DNA from: Palsa-504 sp963756575
Lineage (GTDB): Bacteria > Actinomycetota > Actinomycetes > Streptosporangiales > Streptosporangiaceae
DNA length: 64,000 bases
Direction of reading: 5' to 3'
NCBI GenBank assembly: GCA_963756575.1
Contig: CAVWOM010000016.1
Location: forward strand, 62,001 to 126,000
Position numbers and translations under genes: made by a program. A model generated the notes under the pieces. That model was not told the origin of the DNA. It ran no database searches and worked only from the letters and a program-made list of their open reading frames with translations. Shown in pieces: positions 25,899 through 33,192 of this stretch (its first letter is position 1; every line of letters starts with the position of its first letter).

Positions 25899-27113
25899 TC
25901 AGAAGTCGTCGAGCATGTAGGGGGTGGCGGCGAACGCGCCGTCGAGGGCGGCGTCGGCGTCCGGGCTGCCGCCGGCCGCCAGCCCGGCCCGGCGCAAGGT
26001 GGCCACCGGAGTGCCCGCATAGAGGGCGGCCAGGCCACGGGCACCCAGTTCGAGCGCCGGCCCGCCGAGGCTCGCGGGGGCAGGCGGGGCGGGAACCTGA
26101 CTCGTTCGGTCCGTGGATAGGCGACCCTGGCCGTCCCGGACGGTCAGTTCCCACCGGCCCGCGTTGGCCGGGCGCAGGTCGTCGGTGATCAGCAGCGGGA
26201 CGGCGAGGTCGGTCGCGGGGAAGCCGCGGGCCGCGATGGCGGCGGGCGCGTCGAGCAGGCGGAGCATCCAGCTCTGCCGCTCGGCGATGTCCGCGTCCTG
26301 CTCGCGCAGCAGCCACCAGAACGGATCGGACGGGCCGAGGATCGCGCGCACCGTCTCGGCCACCGAGGCGTTGGAGGCGGCCACCGCCCACAGCGCCGCG
26401 GTGGCCTCGGCGGTGGACGCCACCAGGCGGTCCACGAAGATCTCGGCGTGCCCGCCGCGCCAGCGGTAGGCGAGGAAGCCATCCGGGGTCAGGTAGGCGT
26501 AGCGGTCCCGGTCCGCGTACGGGCCGGGACGGGTCAGCCAGCGCCGCATGGTGGTCTCGTCCCAGGTGACCGGGCCGCAGTCGCGGGCGTCGCGGTGGGC
26601 GCGGCCGATGACGTCGAGAACCTCGGCCGCGTCGTCCGGGCCCGGTCGCCTGACCCTGGCCGCCTTGACGTCCACGCGGGGCAGCGCGCCCAGCGCCCGG
26701 CTCGGCATGACCGCCTCGTGCAGGTGCCCGGCGATCTCCCAGCCGAGCGACCGGTAAATGGTCATCGTCGCGGGAAACAGGGCCGACAGGGGGTAGCCGC
26801 GCACCGTCATGAGCTCGGTGAGCGCGGTCATCAGGGCCCGGCCGACGCCCTGGCCGCGGTACTCGGGCGCGACCTTGACGCCCGCAACCCCGGCCATCGG
26901 GACCGCCCGGCCGTACCACCACTGGCGCAGGTCGTGGTAGAGCGCGGTTCCGACCAGCAGGTCGCCGTCGAAGGCGCCCAGGCAGCTGCCCGTGGCCACC
27001 ATGGACTCGAGTTGCGGCCGGATCAGTGCCTCGTCGCCCGGCCCGAAGGCGCGCGCGACCAGGTCGTCGTACTGCTCCCAGGCGAAGTCAGGTGCGAGCG
27101 CACGGATGATCAC
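25899..27113 (-). CDS. Eis-like GNAT N-acetyltransferase
   Basis: A 404-residue protein with the layout of the Eis family: an N-terminal GNAT domain (AGVAGVKVAPEYRGQGVGRALM, the acetyl-CoA-binding R/Q-x-x-G-x-G/A loop), a second GNAT-like domain, and an SCP2-like C-terminal domain ending in MLDDF. A free C-terminal carboxylate after Phe is typical of Eis, where it takes part in catalysis. Mycobacterial Eis acetylates aminoglycosides and protein lysines; the substrate here is unknown. GTG at 27113, 8 bp after the yebC stop. It stands between yebC and ruvC, where relatives usually have no such gene. Confidence 0.82.
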   Translation of the reverse strand: MIIRALAPDFAWEQYDDLVARAFGPGDEALIRPQLESMVATGSCLGAFDGDLLVGTALYHDLRQWWYGRAVPMAGVAGVKVAPEYRGQGVGRALMTALTELMTVRGYPLSALFPATMTIYRSLGWEIAGHLHEAVMPSRALGALPRVDVKAARVRRPGPDDAAEVLDVIGRAHRDARDCGPVTWDETTMRRWLTRPGPYADRDRYAYLTPDGFLAYRWRGGHAEIFVDRLVASTAEATAALWAVAASNASVAETVRAILGPSDPFWWLLREQDADIAERQSWMLRLLDAPAAIAARGFPATDLAVPLLITDDLRPANAGRWELTVRDGQGRLSTDRTSQVPAPPAPASLGGPALELGARGLAALYAGTPVATLRRAGLAAGGSPDADAALDGAFAATPYMLDDF

Positions 27114-27121
27114 GTCAGCGG

Positions 27122-27871
27122 TCAGCCGAGCTTCTCCATGACCTCGTCCGGCACCGAGTAGTTGGCGTAGACGTCCTGCACGTCGTCGGAGTCCTCCAGC
27201 GCCTCGATCAGCCGGAACACCTTCCTGGCCTGATCCTCGTCCAGGTCTATCTCGACGCTGGGCAAGAACGCCACGTCCGCGGAGTCGTAGTCGATCCCGG
27301 CGTTCTGCAGCGCCGTGCGCGCCGACACCAGGTCGGTCGCCTCGGACACCACCTCGAAGGACTCGCCGAGGTCGTTGACCTCCTCGGCGCCCGCGTCGAG
27401 CACCGCCGTCAGCACGTCGTCCTCGGTGACGCCCTTCTTCTCCACCACGATCACGCCCTTGCGGTGGAACAGGTAAGACACCGAGCCGGGGTCGGCCATC
27501 GAGCCGCCGTTGCGGGTGAACGCGACGCGCACGTCCGAGGCGGCCCGGTTCCTGTTGTCGGTCAGGCACTGCACCAGCACCGCGACGCCGCCGGGGCCGT
27601 AGCCCTCGTACGTGATGTTCTCGTACTGGGCGCCGCCGGCCTCGGCGCCGCTGCCACGGCGGACGGCCCGGTCGATGTTGTCGTTCGGCACCGAGCTCTT
27701 CTTGGCCTTGGTGATCGCGTCGTATAGCGTCGGGTTGCCGGCCGGGTCTCCGCCGCCGGTACGCGCGGCGACCTCGACGTTCTTGATCAGCTTGGCAAAC
27801 ATCTTGCCGCGCCTGGCGTCGACCAGCGCCTTCTTGTGCTTAGTGGTCGCCCACTTGGAGTGGCCGCTCAT
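27122..27871 (-). CDS. yebC: YebC/PmpR family protein
   Basis: A 249-residue YebC-type protein. It starts MSGHSKWATTKHKKALVDARRGK, the family signature, followed by NIDRAVRRGSG and YEGYGPGGVAVLVQCLTDNRNR. YebC proteins have been described as transcription regulators and, more recently, as factors that help ribosomes through proline-rich stretches. It overlaps pdxT by 4 bp and is followed by the Eis-like gene. Confidence 0.94.
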   Translation of the reverse strand: MSGHSKWATTKHKKALVDARRGKMFAKLIKNVEVAARTGGGDPAGNPTLYDAITKAKKSSVPNDNIDRAVRRGSGAEAGGAQYENITYEGYGPGGVAVLVQCLTDNRNRAASDVRVAFTRNGGSMADPGSVSYLFHRKGVIVVEKKGVTEDDVLTAVLDAGAEEVNDLGESFEVVSEATDLVSARTALQNAGIDYDSADVAFLPSVEIDLDEDQARKVFRLIEALEDSDDVQDVYANYSVPDEVMEKLG

Positions 27872-28461
27872 GTGTTGTCCTTCACAATGTCTACGAATAG
27901 CTGATGAATGCGCCGGTCCGGGGTCAGCTCGGGGTGGAAGGCCGTGGCAAGCAGCGGCCCTTGCCGGACGGCGACGATCCTACCCGTGCCCTGGTCCGTT
28001 CCCAGAATGACGACCCCGGGGCCGGTCTGCTCCACCCACGGAGCCCGGATGAAGACCGCGTGGAGCGCGGTGTCCTCGAGCCCGGTCAGGGTGATGTCCC
28101 GCTCGAAGGAGTCGACCTGGCGGCCGAACGCGTTCCGGCGGACGGTCATGTCGATGCCGCCGTAGGTCTGCTGGCCCTGCGCCCCGTCGGCGATCCGGTC
28201 GGCCAGCATGATCATGCCGGCGCAGGAGCCGAACGCGGGCAGGCCCTCGCCGATCAGCTTCCGCAGCGGCTCGAGCATGTCGAAGGCGACCGAGAGCCGC
28301 CACAGCGTGGTCGACTCGCCGCCCGGGATGACCAGCCCGTCCACGCGCTCGAGTTCCTCCGGCCGGCGGACCGGTATCGCCGCCGCCCCCGCGGCCTCGA
28401 GCGCGCGCAGGTGCTCGGGGACGTCGCCCTGCAGGGCGAGCACGCCGACGACAGGCTCCAT
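27868..28461 (-). CDS. pdxT: pyridoxal 5'-phosphate synthase glutaminase subunit PdxT
   Basis: A 197-residue class I glutaminase that supplies ammonia to PdxS for PLP synthesis. The oxyanion region is GLVIPGGESTTLWRL, the nucleophile Cys is in AFGSCAGMIMLA, and the His/Glu pair in TAFHPELTPD. The ATG at 28461 with GGAGGAG upstream is preferred to an upstream start at 28494. It is separated from pdxS by about 290 bp that hold a palindrome, and overlaps yebC. Confidence 0.95.
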   Translation of the reverse strand: MEPVVGVLALQGDVPEHLRALEAAGAAAIPVRRPEELERVDGLVIPGGESTTLWRLSVAFDMLEPLRKLIGEGLPAFGSCAGMIMLADRIADGAQGQQTYGGIDMTVRRNAFGRQVDSFERDITLTGLEDTALHAVFIRAPWVEQTGPGVVILGTDQGTGRIVAVRQGPLLATAFHPELTPDRRIHQLFVDIVKDNT

Positions 28462-28656
28462 CTTCTCCTCCGGGCTCGGGCGGGCACCACGCAAGCCGCA
28501 GCGGCGCGGCCCGGGGGCCGCGCGGCACAGGCGTTACGGGGTTACTTCGTAAAACACCGAGGCAGCGGCCCGTTCTTCCCGCTTCCTCCCGCGGTCCGAC
28601 GGGCGGGACCTGAGTGACGCAGGAGCAAGCGGGGATCCGTGTCCGGTGACGGGCAC

Positions 28657-28712
28657 GACATGAAACCGGGCTTCCAGTGCGCTCTGGCGCGCTGGACCGC
28701 AGGTTTCATGTC
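28657..28712. terminator. 26-bp imperfect palindrome between pdxS and pdxT
   Basis: Arms 28657-28682 and 28687-28712 with a four-base loop; 21 of 26 positions pair. It begins GACATGAAACCGGGCTTC and ends GGTTTCATGTC. It shares its first 18 bases almost exactly with the palindrome at 16336 and is related to that at 35372. Here both flanking genes are on the minus strand, so it would end pdxS transcription and uncouple pdxT. Confidence 0.7.
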
Positions 28713-28749
28713 ATCAAGGCCGGGCGGTGGCGGGCCGGCGGCTGGCGGG

Positions 28750-29655
28750 TTACCAGCCGCGGGAGGCGTAGTGCTGGTCGGCGGGGAGGGTGTCCAGGTT
28801 GATGCCGACCATGGCCTCGCCCAGGCCGCGGGAGACCTTGGCCACGACATCGGGGTCATCGTGGAAGGTGGTGGCCTTCACGATGGCGGCGGCGCGCTTG
28901 GCGGGGTCACCGGACTTGAAGATGCCGGAGCCGACGAACACGCCCTCGGCGCCGAGCTGCATCATCAGCGCGGCGTCGGCGGGAGTGGCGATGCCGCCCG
29001 CGGTGAACAGCACGACCGGGAGCCGCCCGGCCTGCGCCACCTCGGCGACCAGCTCGTACGGCGCGCCGAGGTCCTTGGCCGCGCTGAACAGCTCCTCGGC
29101 GGGCAGTCCGGCCAGGCGCGCGATGTCCGACCGGATCGTCCGCATGTGCCTGGTCGCCTCGACCACGTTGCCGGTGCCCGCCTCGCCCTTCGAGCGGATC
29201 ATGGCCGCGCCCTCGGTGATCCGCCGCAGCGCCTCGCCGAGGTTGGTGGAGCCGCACACGAACGGCACGGTGAACTTCCACTTGTCGACGTGGTGGGCCT
29301 CGTCGGCCGGCGTCAGCACCTCGGACTCGTCGATGTAGTCGACGCCGATGGCCTGCAGCACCTGAGCTTCGGCGAAGTGGCCGATGCGGCACTTGGCCAT
29401 GACCGGGATGGACACCGCGGCGATGATCGAGTCGATCATGTCCGGGTCGCTCATCCGGGCGACGCCGCCCTCGGAGCGGATGTCGGCGGGCACGCGCTCG
29501 AGCGCCATCACGGCGACCGCGCCGGCGTCCTCCGCGATCTTGGCCTGATCGGGCGTGACCACGTCCATGATCACGCCGCCCTTGAGCATCTCGGCCATGC
29601 CGCGCTTCACCCGCGCGGTGCCGGTGGCTGGCTGGTCAGCACTGTCGGTGGACAC
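28750..29655 (-). CDS. pdxS: pyridoxal 5'-phosphate synthase lyase subunit PdxS
   Basis: A 301-residue PdxS, the (beta/alpha)8 synthase that forms PLP from ribose 5-phosphate, glyceraldehyde 3-phosphate and ammonia. The signature MLKGGVIMDVVTPDQAKIAE and the Lys in KCRIGHFAEAQ are seen, with the phosphate-binding FTAGGIATPADAALMM. GTG at 29655 (VSTDSAD) has AGTGAGG upstream and is preferred over GTG 29667. Strong conservation leaves little doubt. Confidence 0.96.
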   Translation of the reverse strand: MSTDSADQPATGTARVKRGMAEMLKGGVIMDVVTPDQAKIAEDAGAVAVMALERVPADIRSEGGVARMSDPDMIDSIIAAVSIPVMAKCRIGHFAEAQVLQAIGVDYIDESEVLTPADEAHHVDKWKFTVPFVCGSTNLGEALRRITEGAAMIRSKGEAGTGNVVEATRHMRTIRSDIARLAGLPAEELFSAAKDLGAPYELVAEVAQAGRLPVVLFTAGGIATPADAALMMQLGAEGVFVGSGIFKSGDPAKRAAAIVKATTFHDDPDVVAKVSRGLGEAMVGINLDTLPADQHYASRGW

Positions 29656-29710
29656 TCGGTACCTCACTTGATCAATCGTGTTTGGCTACCACCATCGTAT
29701 GGCCAGGCGG

Positions 29711-30259
29711 CTAGAGGCTGAGCGGGGTGCTGGTGTTCTCGGCGACCAGGGAGTCGTCCATCTCGAAGAACTCCGGGGCCTTGGCCCGGCCGGACAGGCG
29801 CAGCACCCGGGCGAGCGGGCGGCTCCGGGCCAGCCGGGTCGCCGCGACCACGTCGTTGTAGAACTTGCGGGCCAGGAACACCTGGTGCGCGGCCGCCTCG
29901 ACATCGGCCAGGAGCTCGTCGGCGCCTTCCTTGCCGCTGATCGAGGCCCGGAAGTCGGGCTGGCTGAACGCGGCCCGCAGGGCCCGGGTCAGGTCGCTCT
30001 CGGCCAGGTCACGGGGCCGGGCGGTGAGATCCTTGGTGCCGTGCACCGCGCTGGCCAGGAGCAGGCTGGTAGCCGGGTCGAGCAGGCCGGAGGCGGCCAG
30101 CTCCAGGGCCGCCGAGCTGCGCCGGAGCAGGGTCGCGTCCAGGGCGGCCTGGGCCATGTCGACGCGGGCGTGCAGGCGGTCGATCCGGCCGGCCCGCCAG
30201 GACACGTAGACGCCGACGAACAGGGCGGCCGCGATGACGATGACGATGTCGGTGATCAC
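29711..30259 (-). CDS. LemA-like membrane protein
   Basis: A 182-residue protein with an N-terminal membrane helix (MITDIVIVIAAALFVGVYV) and a helical body. VDMAQAALDATLLRRSS and FLARKFYNDVVAATRLARS resemble the two conserved blocks of LemA proteins (the VD-AW-D-QL-RR and ARQFYND elements). Function of LemA proteins is unknown. It overlaps the pimA stop by 4 bp and is followed by pdxS. Confidence 0.6.
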   Translation of the reverse strand: MITDIVIVIAAALFVGVYVSWRAGRIDRLHARVDMAQAALDATLLRRSSAALELAASGLLDPATSLLLASAVHGTKDLTARPRDLAESDLTRALRAAFSQPDFRASISGKEGADELLADVEAAAHQVFLARKFYNDVVAATRLARSRPLARVLRLSGRAKAPEFFEMDDSLVAENTSTPLSL

Positions 30260-31404
30260 CCGAACTCACCGCCGGACGCGGTGACGGCGACCTCGGTGCT
30301 GCCGAGGACGACGGTTTCGTAGACGCTGTATACGTCGCGGGCCACCACCGACCAGTCATAATCGGCCACCGCGGCCAGCGCGGCGGCGGAGAGCTCGGCC
30401 CGCCGGGCGGGGTCATCGAGCAGCTGGCCGACCGCCCGGGCCAGGTCAGCGGCGTCTCCGTTGGCGAACAGCTCCCCGGCCTCGCCGCCGCGCAGGACCT
30501 GGCGGAACGCGTCGATGTCGCTGGCCACGACGGGCACGCCGGCCGCCATGGCCTCCGCGGTCACGATGCCGAACGACTCGCCGCCCGTGTTCGGCGAGCA
30601 GAACACGTCGACCGAGTGCAGGACGCGCACCTTGTCTTCCTCGCTCACCTGCCCGAGCAGCACGACACGGTCGCGCAGGCCGGCGGGCAGCCGGTGGAGC
30701 AGCTCGTCGGCGTCCGCGTACCGGCCCGCCACCAGCAGCCGCAGCCCGGGCCGCCGCGGGCCGAGGATCTCGAAGGCCTTGAGCAGGACGGGCAGGCCCT
30801 TGCGCGGCTCGTCGAGCCGGCCGAGGAAGCCGATCGCGCCGCCGGGGCCGGGCCAGCCCGGCAGCGGCTCGGCCTTGCGGTAGCGGCGGGTCGCCACCCC
30901 GTTCGGGATGACCACGGCGTCACCGCCGATGTGCTCGACCAGGGTGGTCCGGGCCGCCTCGGACACCGCGATCCGGCCGTTGATCTTCTCCAGGCCGGTG
31001 CGGACGACCGGGTAGGTGACCAGCAGGATGCGGGAGCGCGGGATCGCGGTGTGGAAGGTCGCGACGATCGGTCCCGAGGCGACCCAGCAGGCCAGCAGGG
31101 ACAGGCTGGGGATCTCGGGCTCGTGCACGTGCAGCACGTCGAACCCGCCGTCCTTGATCCACCGCCGCACCCGGTTGGTGGACAGGAAGCCGAACGACAG
31201 CCGGGCCACCGAGCCGTTGTAAGGCACCGGCACCGCCCGGCCGGCCGGGGTGACATAGGGCGGCAGCGGCGTGTCGTCGTCGGCCGGGGAGATCACCGAG
31301 ACCTCGTGGCCCTCGTCGATCAGCGCCTCGGCCAGGTCCCTGACGTGCTGCTGGACGCCGCCCGGCACGTCCCACGAGTACGGGCAGGTGATGCCGATCT
31401 TCAT
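30256..31404 (-). CDS. pimA: phosphatidylinositol alpha-mannosyltransferase
   Basis: A 382-residue GT4 glycosyltransferase, the PimA type that adds the first mannose from GDP-mannose to phosphatidylinositol on the cytoplasmic side of the membrane. It starts MKIGITCPYSWDVPGGVQQH, the PimA signature. The acceptor region HVHEPEIPSLSLL, GFLGRLDEPRKGL and the EX7E motif (ESFGIVTAE) are present. It overlaps the acyltransferase gene by 4 bp. Together with the two genes upstream it forms the conserved pgsA-patA-pimA set. Confidence 0.92.
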   Translation of the reverse strand: MKIGITCPYSWDVPGGVQQHVRDLAEALIDEGHEVSVISPADDDTPLPPYVTPAGRAVPVPYNGSVARLSFGFLSTNRVRRWIKDGGFDVLHVHEPEIPSLSLLACWVASGPIVATFHTAIPRSRILLVTYPVVRTGLEKINGRIAVSEAARTTLVEHIGGDAVVIPNGVATRRYRKAEPLPGWPGPGGAIGFLGRLDEPRKGLPVLLKAFEILGPRRPGLRLLVAGRYADADELLHRLPAGLRDRVVLLGQVSEEDKVRVLHSVDVFCSPNTGGESFGIVTAEAMAAGVPVVASDIDAFRQVLRGGEAGELFANGDAADLARAVGQLLDDPARRAELSAAALAAVADYDWSVVARDVYSVYETVVLGSTEVAVTASGGEFG

Positions 31405-32363
31405 GACTCGCGCCGGGGGGCGGGCACGCTCGGCCGCGAGAGCCGCGCGGGGTCGAGGTCGGCGGTGAAGACCTTCTGCAGCATGTGCCAGTCCTGCGGA
31501 TGCTCGGCGATCGCCTCGGCGAAGCGGTCGGCTAGCTGCTGGCTCATGGCCGCGACCTTCTCGGCGCGGGTGCCCGTGGCCGGCACCGGGATCTCGTCGT
31601 AGATGCGGGCGCCCCAGTCCTCGCCGTCGAACCAGCACGCGGTCGGCATCAGCGCCGCGCCGGTGTGCACCGCGAGCGCGGCCACCGCGGAGATCCGCGC
31701 CTTCTCCCCGAACATCTCGACCTCGACGCCGCTCTCCTTCAGGTCGCGGTCGCTGACCAGGCAGACCAGGCCGCCGGCGCGCAGCCGGTGGGCCAGGGTG
31801 CCGAACGGGCTGCCGCCGCCGGTCAGCGGGAGGACCTCGAAGCCCAGGCTCCGCCGGAACCGCAGGAAGCTCTCGTAGACCGACTCGGGCTTGAGCCGCT
31901 CGGCGACGGTGGTGAACTTCCCGGCCCCTTTGGCGATGACCCACGCGCCGGCCTGCTCGAAGTTGCCCATGTGCGGCAGCGCGATGATCACGCCGCGGCC
32001 GGCCTTGAGGTGGGCGAAGAGCGTCGCCTCGTTCGGCCCCTGGAAGCGCATGCCGGATACCAGCCGCTCGACGGGGGTGACCGACAGCCGGAAGACCTCG
32101 AGCCAGTACCGGGCGTAGGACAGCAGCGCGGCCCGGGACAGGGCCCGCAGTTCCTTGCCGTCGACCTCGTCGGTGCCGTGCTTCCAGCTCAGCACGCGGC
32201 GCAGGTTAGCCTCGAGTACCTGCACGCCGGGGCCCTGGCGGCGCCAGGCGATGCCGGCCCCCTTGGCGAAGGCCCAGGACGCCCACGGCAGCGGGACGCG
32301 CCGGATCGCCGTCCAGCCCAGTTGGTACGCGATCCCCGTGAGCCGCTCGCTTAGTACGGCCAC
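31401..32363 (-). CDS. phosphatidylinositol mannoside acyltransferase (PatA-like)
   Basis: A 320-residue member of the HtrB/LpxL-type lysophospholipid acyltransferase family. The catalytic His block is IIALPHMGNFEQAGAW, and the EXXRCLKPE-like AERLKPESVYE follows. In mycobacteria PatA transfers palmitate to the 6-position of mannose in PIM1/PIM2. The position between pgsA and pimA supports the same role. It overlaps pimA by 4 bp. Confidence 0.88.
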   Translation of the reverse strand: MAVLSERLTGIAYQLGWTAIRRVPLPWASWAFAKGAGIAWRRQGPGVQVLEANLRRVLSWKHGTDEVDGKELRALSRAALLSYARYWLEVFRLSVTPVERLVSGMRFQGPNEATLFAHLKAGRGVIIALPHMGNFEQAGAWVIAKGAGKFTTVAERLKPESVYESFLRFRRSLGFEVLPLTGGGSPFGTLAHRLRAGGLVCLVSDRDLKESGVEVEMFGEKARISAVAALAVHTGAALMPTACWFDGEDWGARIYDEIPVPATGTRAEKVAAMSQQLADRFAEAIAEHPQDWHMLQKVFTADLDPARLSRPSVPAPRRES

Positions 32364-32365
32364 CG

Positions 32366-33013
32366 CTAACCTTTCTCAGCTAGCTGATCCCCGGGCGAGC
32401 GCCCCTGGTCCCCGGGAACTTTCGCTGACTTGTATACCGCGCGCATCCGCTGCCCGAAAGTGAAGGCGCTGCCGGCCGCGAGGGCCCAGAGCCCTATGTT
32501 CAGAATGTACGGCACGCCGAGCCCGGAAACGCCGACGGAAATCAGCGAGATCAGCATCCGCTCCGGCCGCTCGATCAGGCCCACGTCGCAGCGCAGGCCG
32601 AGCCCTTCGGCCCGTGCCTTCACGTACGACACCAGGTTCCCCGCCACCAGGCAGAACAGGCACACCCCGGCCAGCAGCGGATTGCGGCCGCCCAGCATGA
32701 ACCAGATGACCAGGCCGCTGAAGATGCCGGCGTCGGCGATCCGGTCCATGGTCGAGTCCAGGAACGCACCCCAGGTGCCGCTGGTCCCCTTCAGCCGGGC
32801 CAGCACGCCGTCCAGCATGTCCAGGAACACGAAGATCGTGCAGGTGAAGGCGCCGGGGAACAGCTCGCCGATGGGGAAGAGGCCCAGCGCCCCGCCCGCG
32901 ACGCCGACCGTGCCGATGATCGTGACGGCGTTGGGCGTGATCGGGGTACGCACGAGCAACTTGCCCACGGGGGTGAAAACCCGGGTCATGGCGGGCCGCA
33001 GTGGGTTCAGCAT
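32366..33013 (-). CDS. pgsA: phosphatidylinositol phosphate synthase (CDP-alcohol phosphotransferase)
   Basis: A 215-residue integral membrane enzyme with the CDP-alcohol phosphotransferase motif (DMLDGVLARLKGTSGTWGAF, then LDSTMD: D-x2-DG-x2-AR-x8-G-x3-D-x3-D). In actinomycetes this family member joins inositol 1-phosphate to CDP-diacylglycerol to give PI phosphate. The neighbourhood of pimA and the PatA-like gene favours this over PG phosphate synthase. Start MLNPLRPAMTRVF. It is first in the PIM series. Confidence 0.88.
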   Translation of the reverse strand: MLNPLRPAMTRVFTPVGKLLVRTPITPNAVTIIGTVGVAGGALGLFPIGELFPGAFTCTIFVFLDMLDGVLARLKGTSGTWGAFLDSTMDRIADAGIFSGLVIWFMLGGRNPLLAGVCLFCLVAGNLVSYVKARAEGLGLRCDVGLIERPERMLISLISVGVSGLGVPYILNIGLWALAAGSAFTFGQRMRAVYKSAKVPGDQGRSPGDQLAEKG

Positions 33014-33192
33014 GGCCGTCCGATCCTACCGCCGAGCTGAGCTTGCGTTTTCCGCTGCTGGCGCGGGCTTCACTTTCTGGTAACCGGGGAGATTCTCTGT
33101 GTGGGTCTTGTGGACACGGCGCCCACGGGTAAAGGCTGGTCGTGCGCAGCGCCGGGTCTGGCGTAGGAGCGATCGCGAGGAGGCGAACCTCA

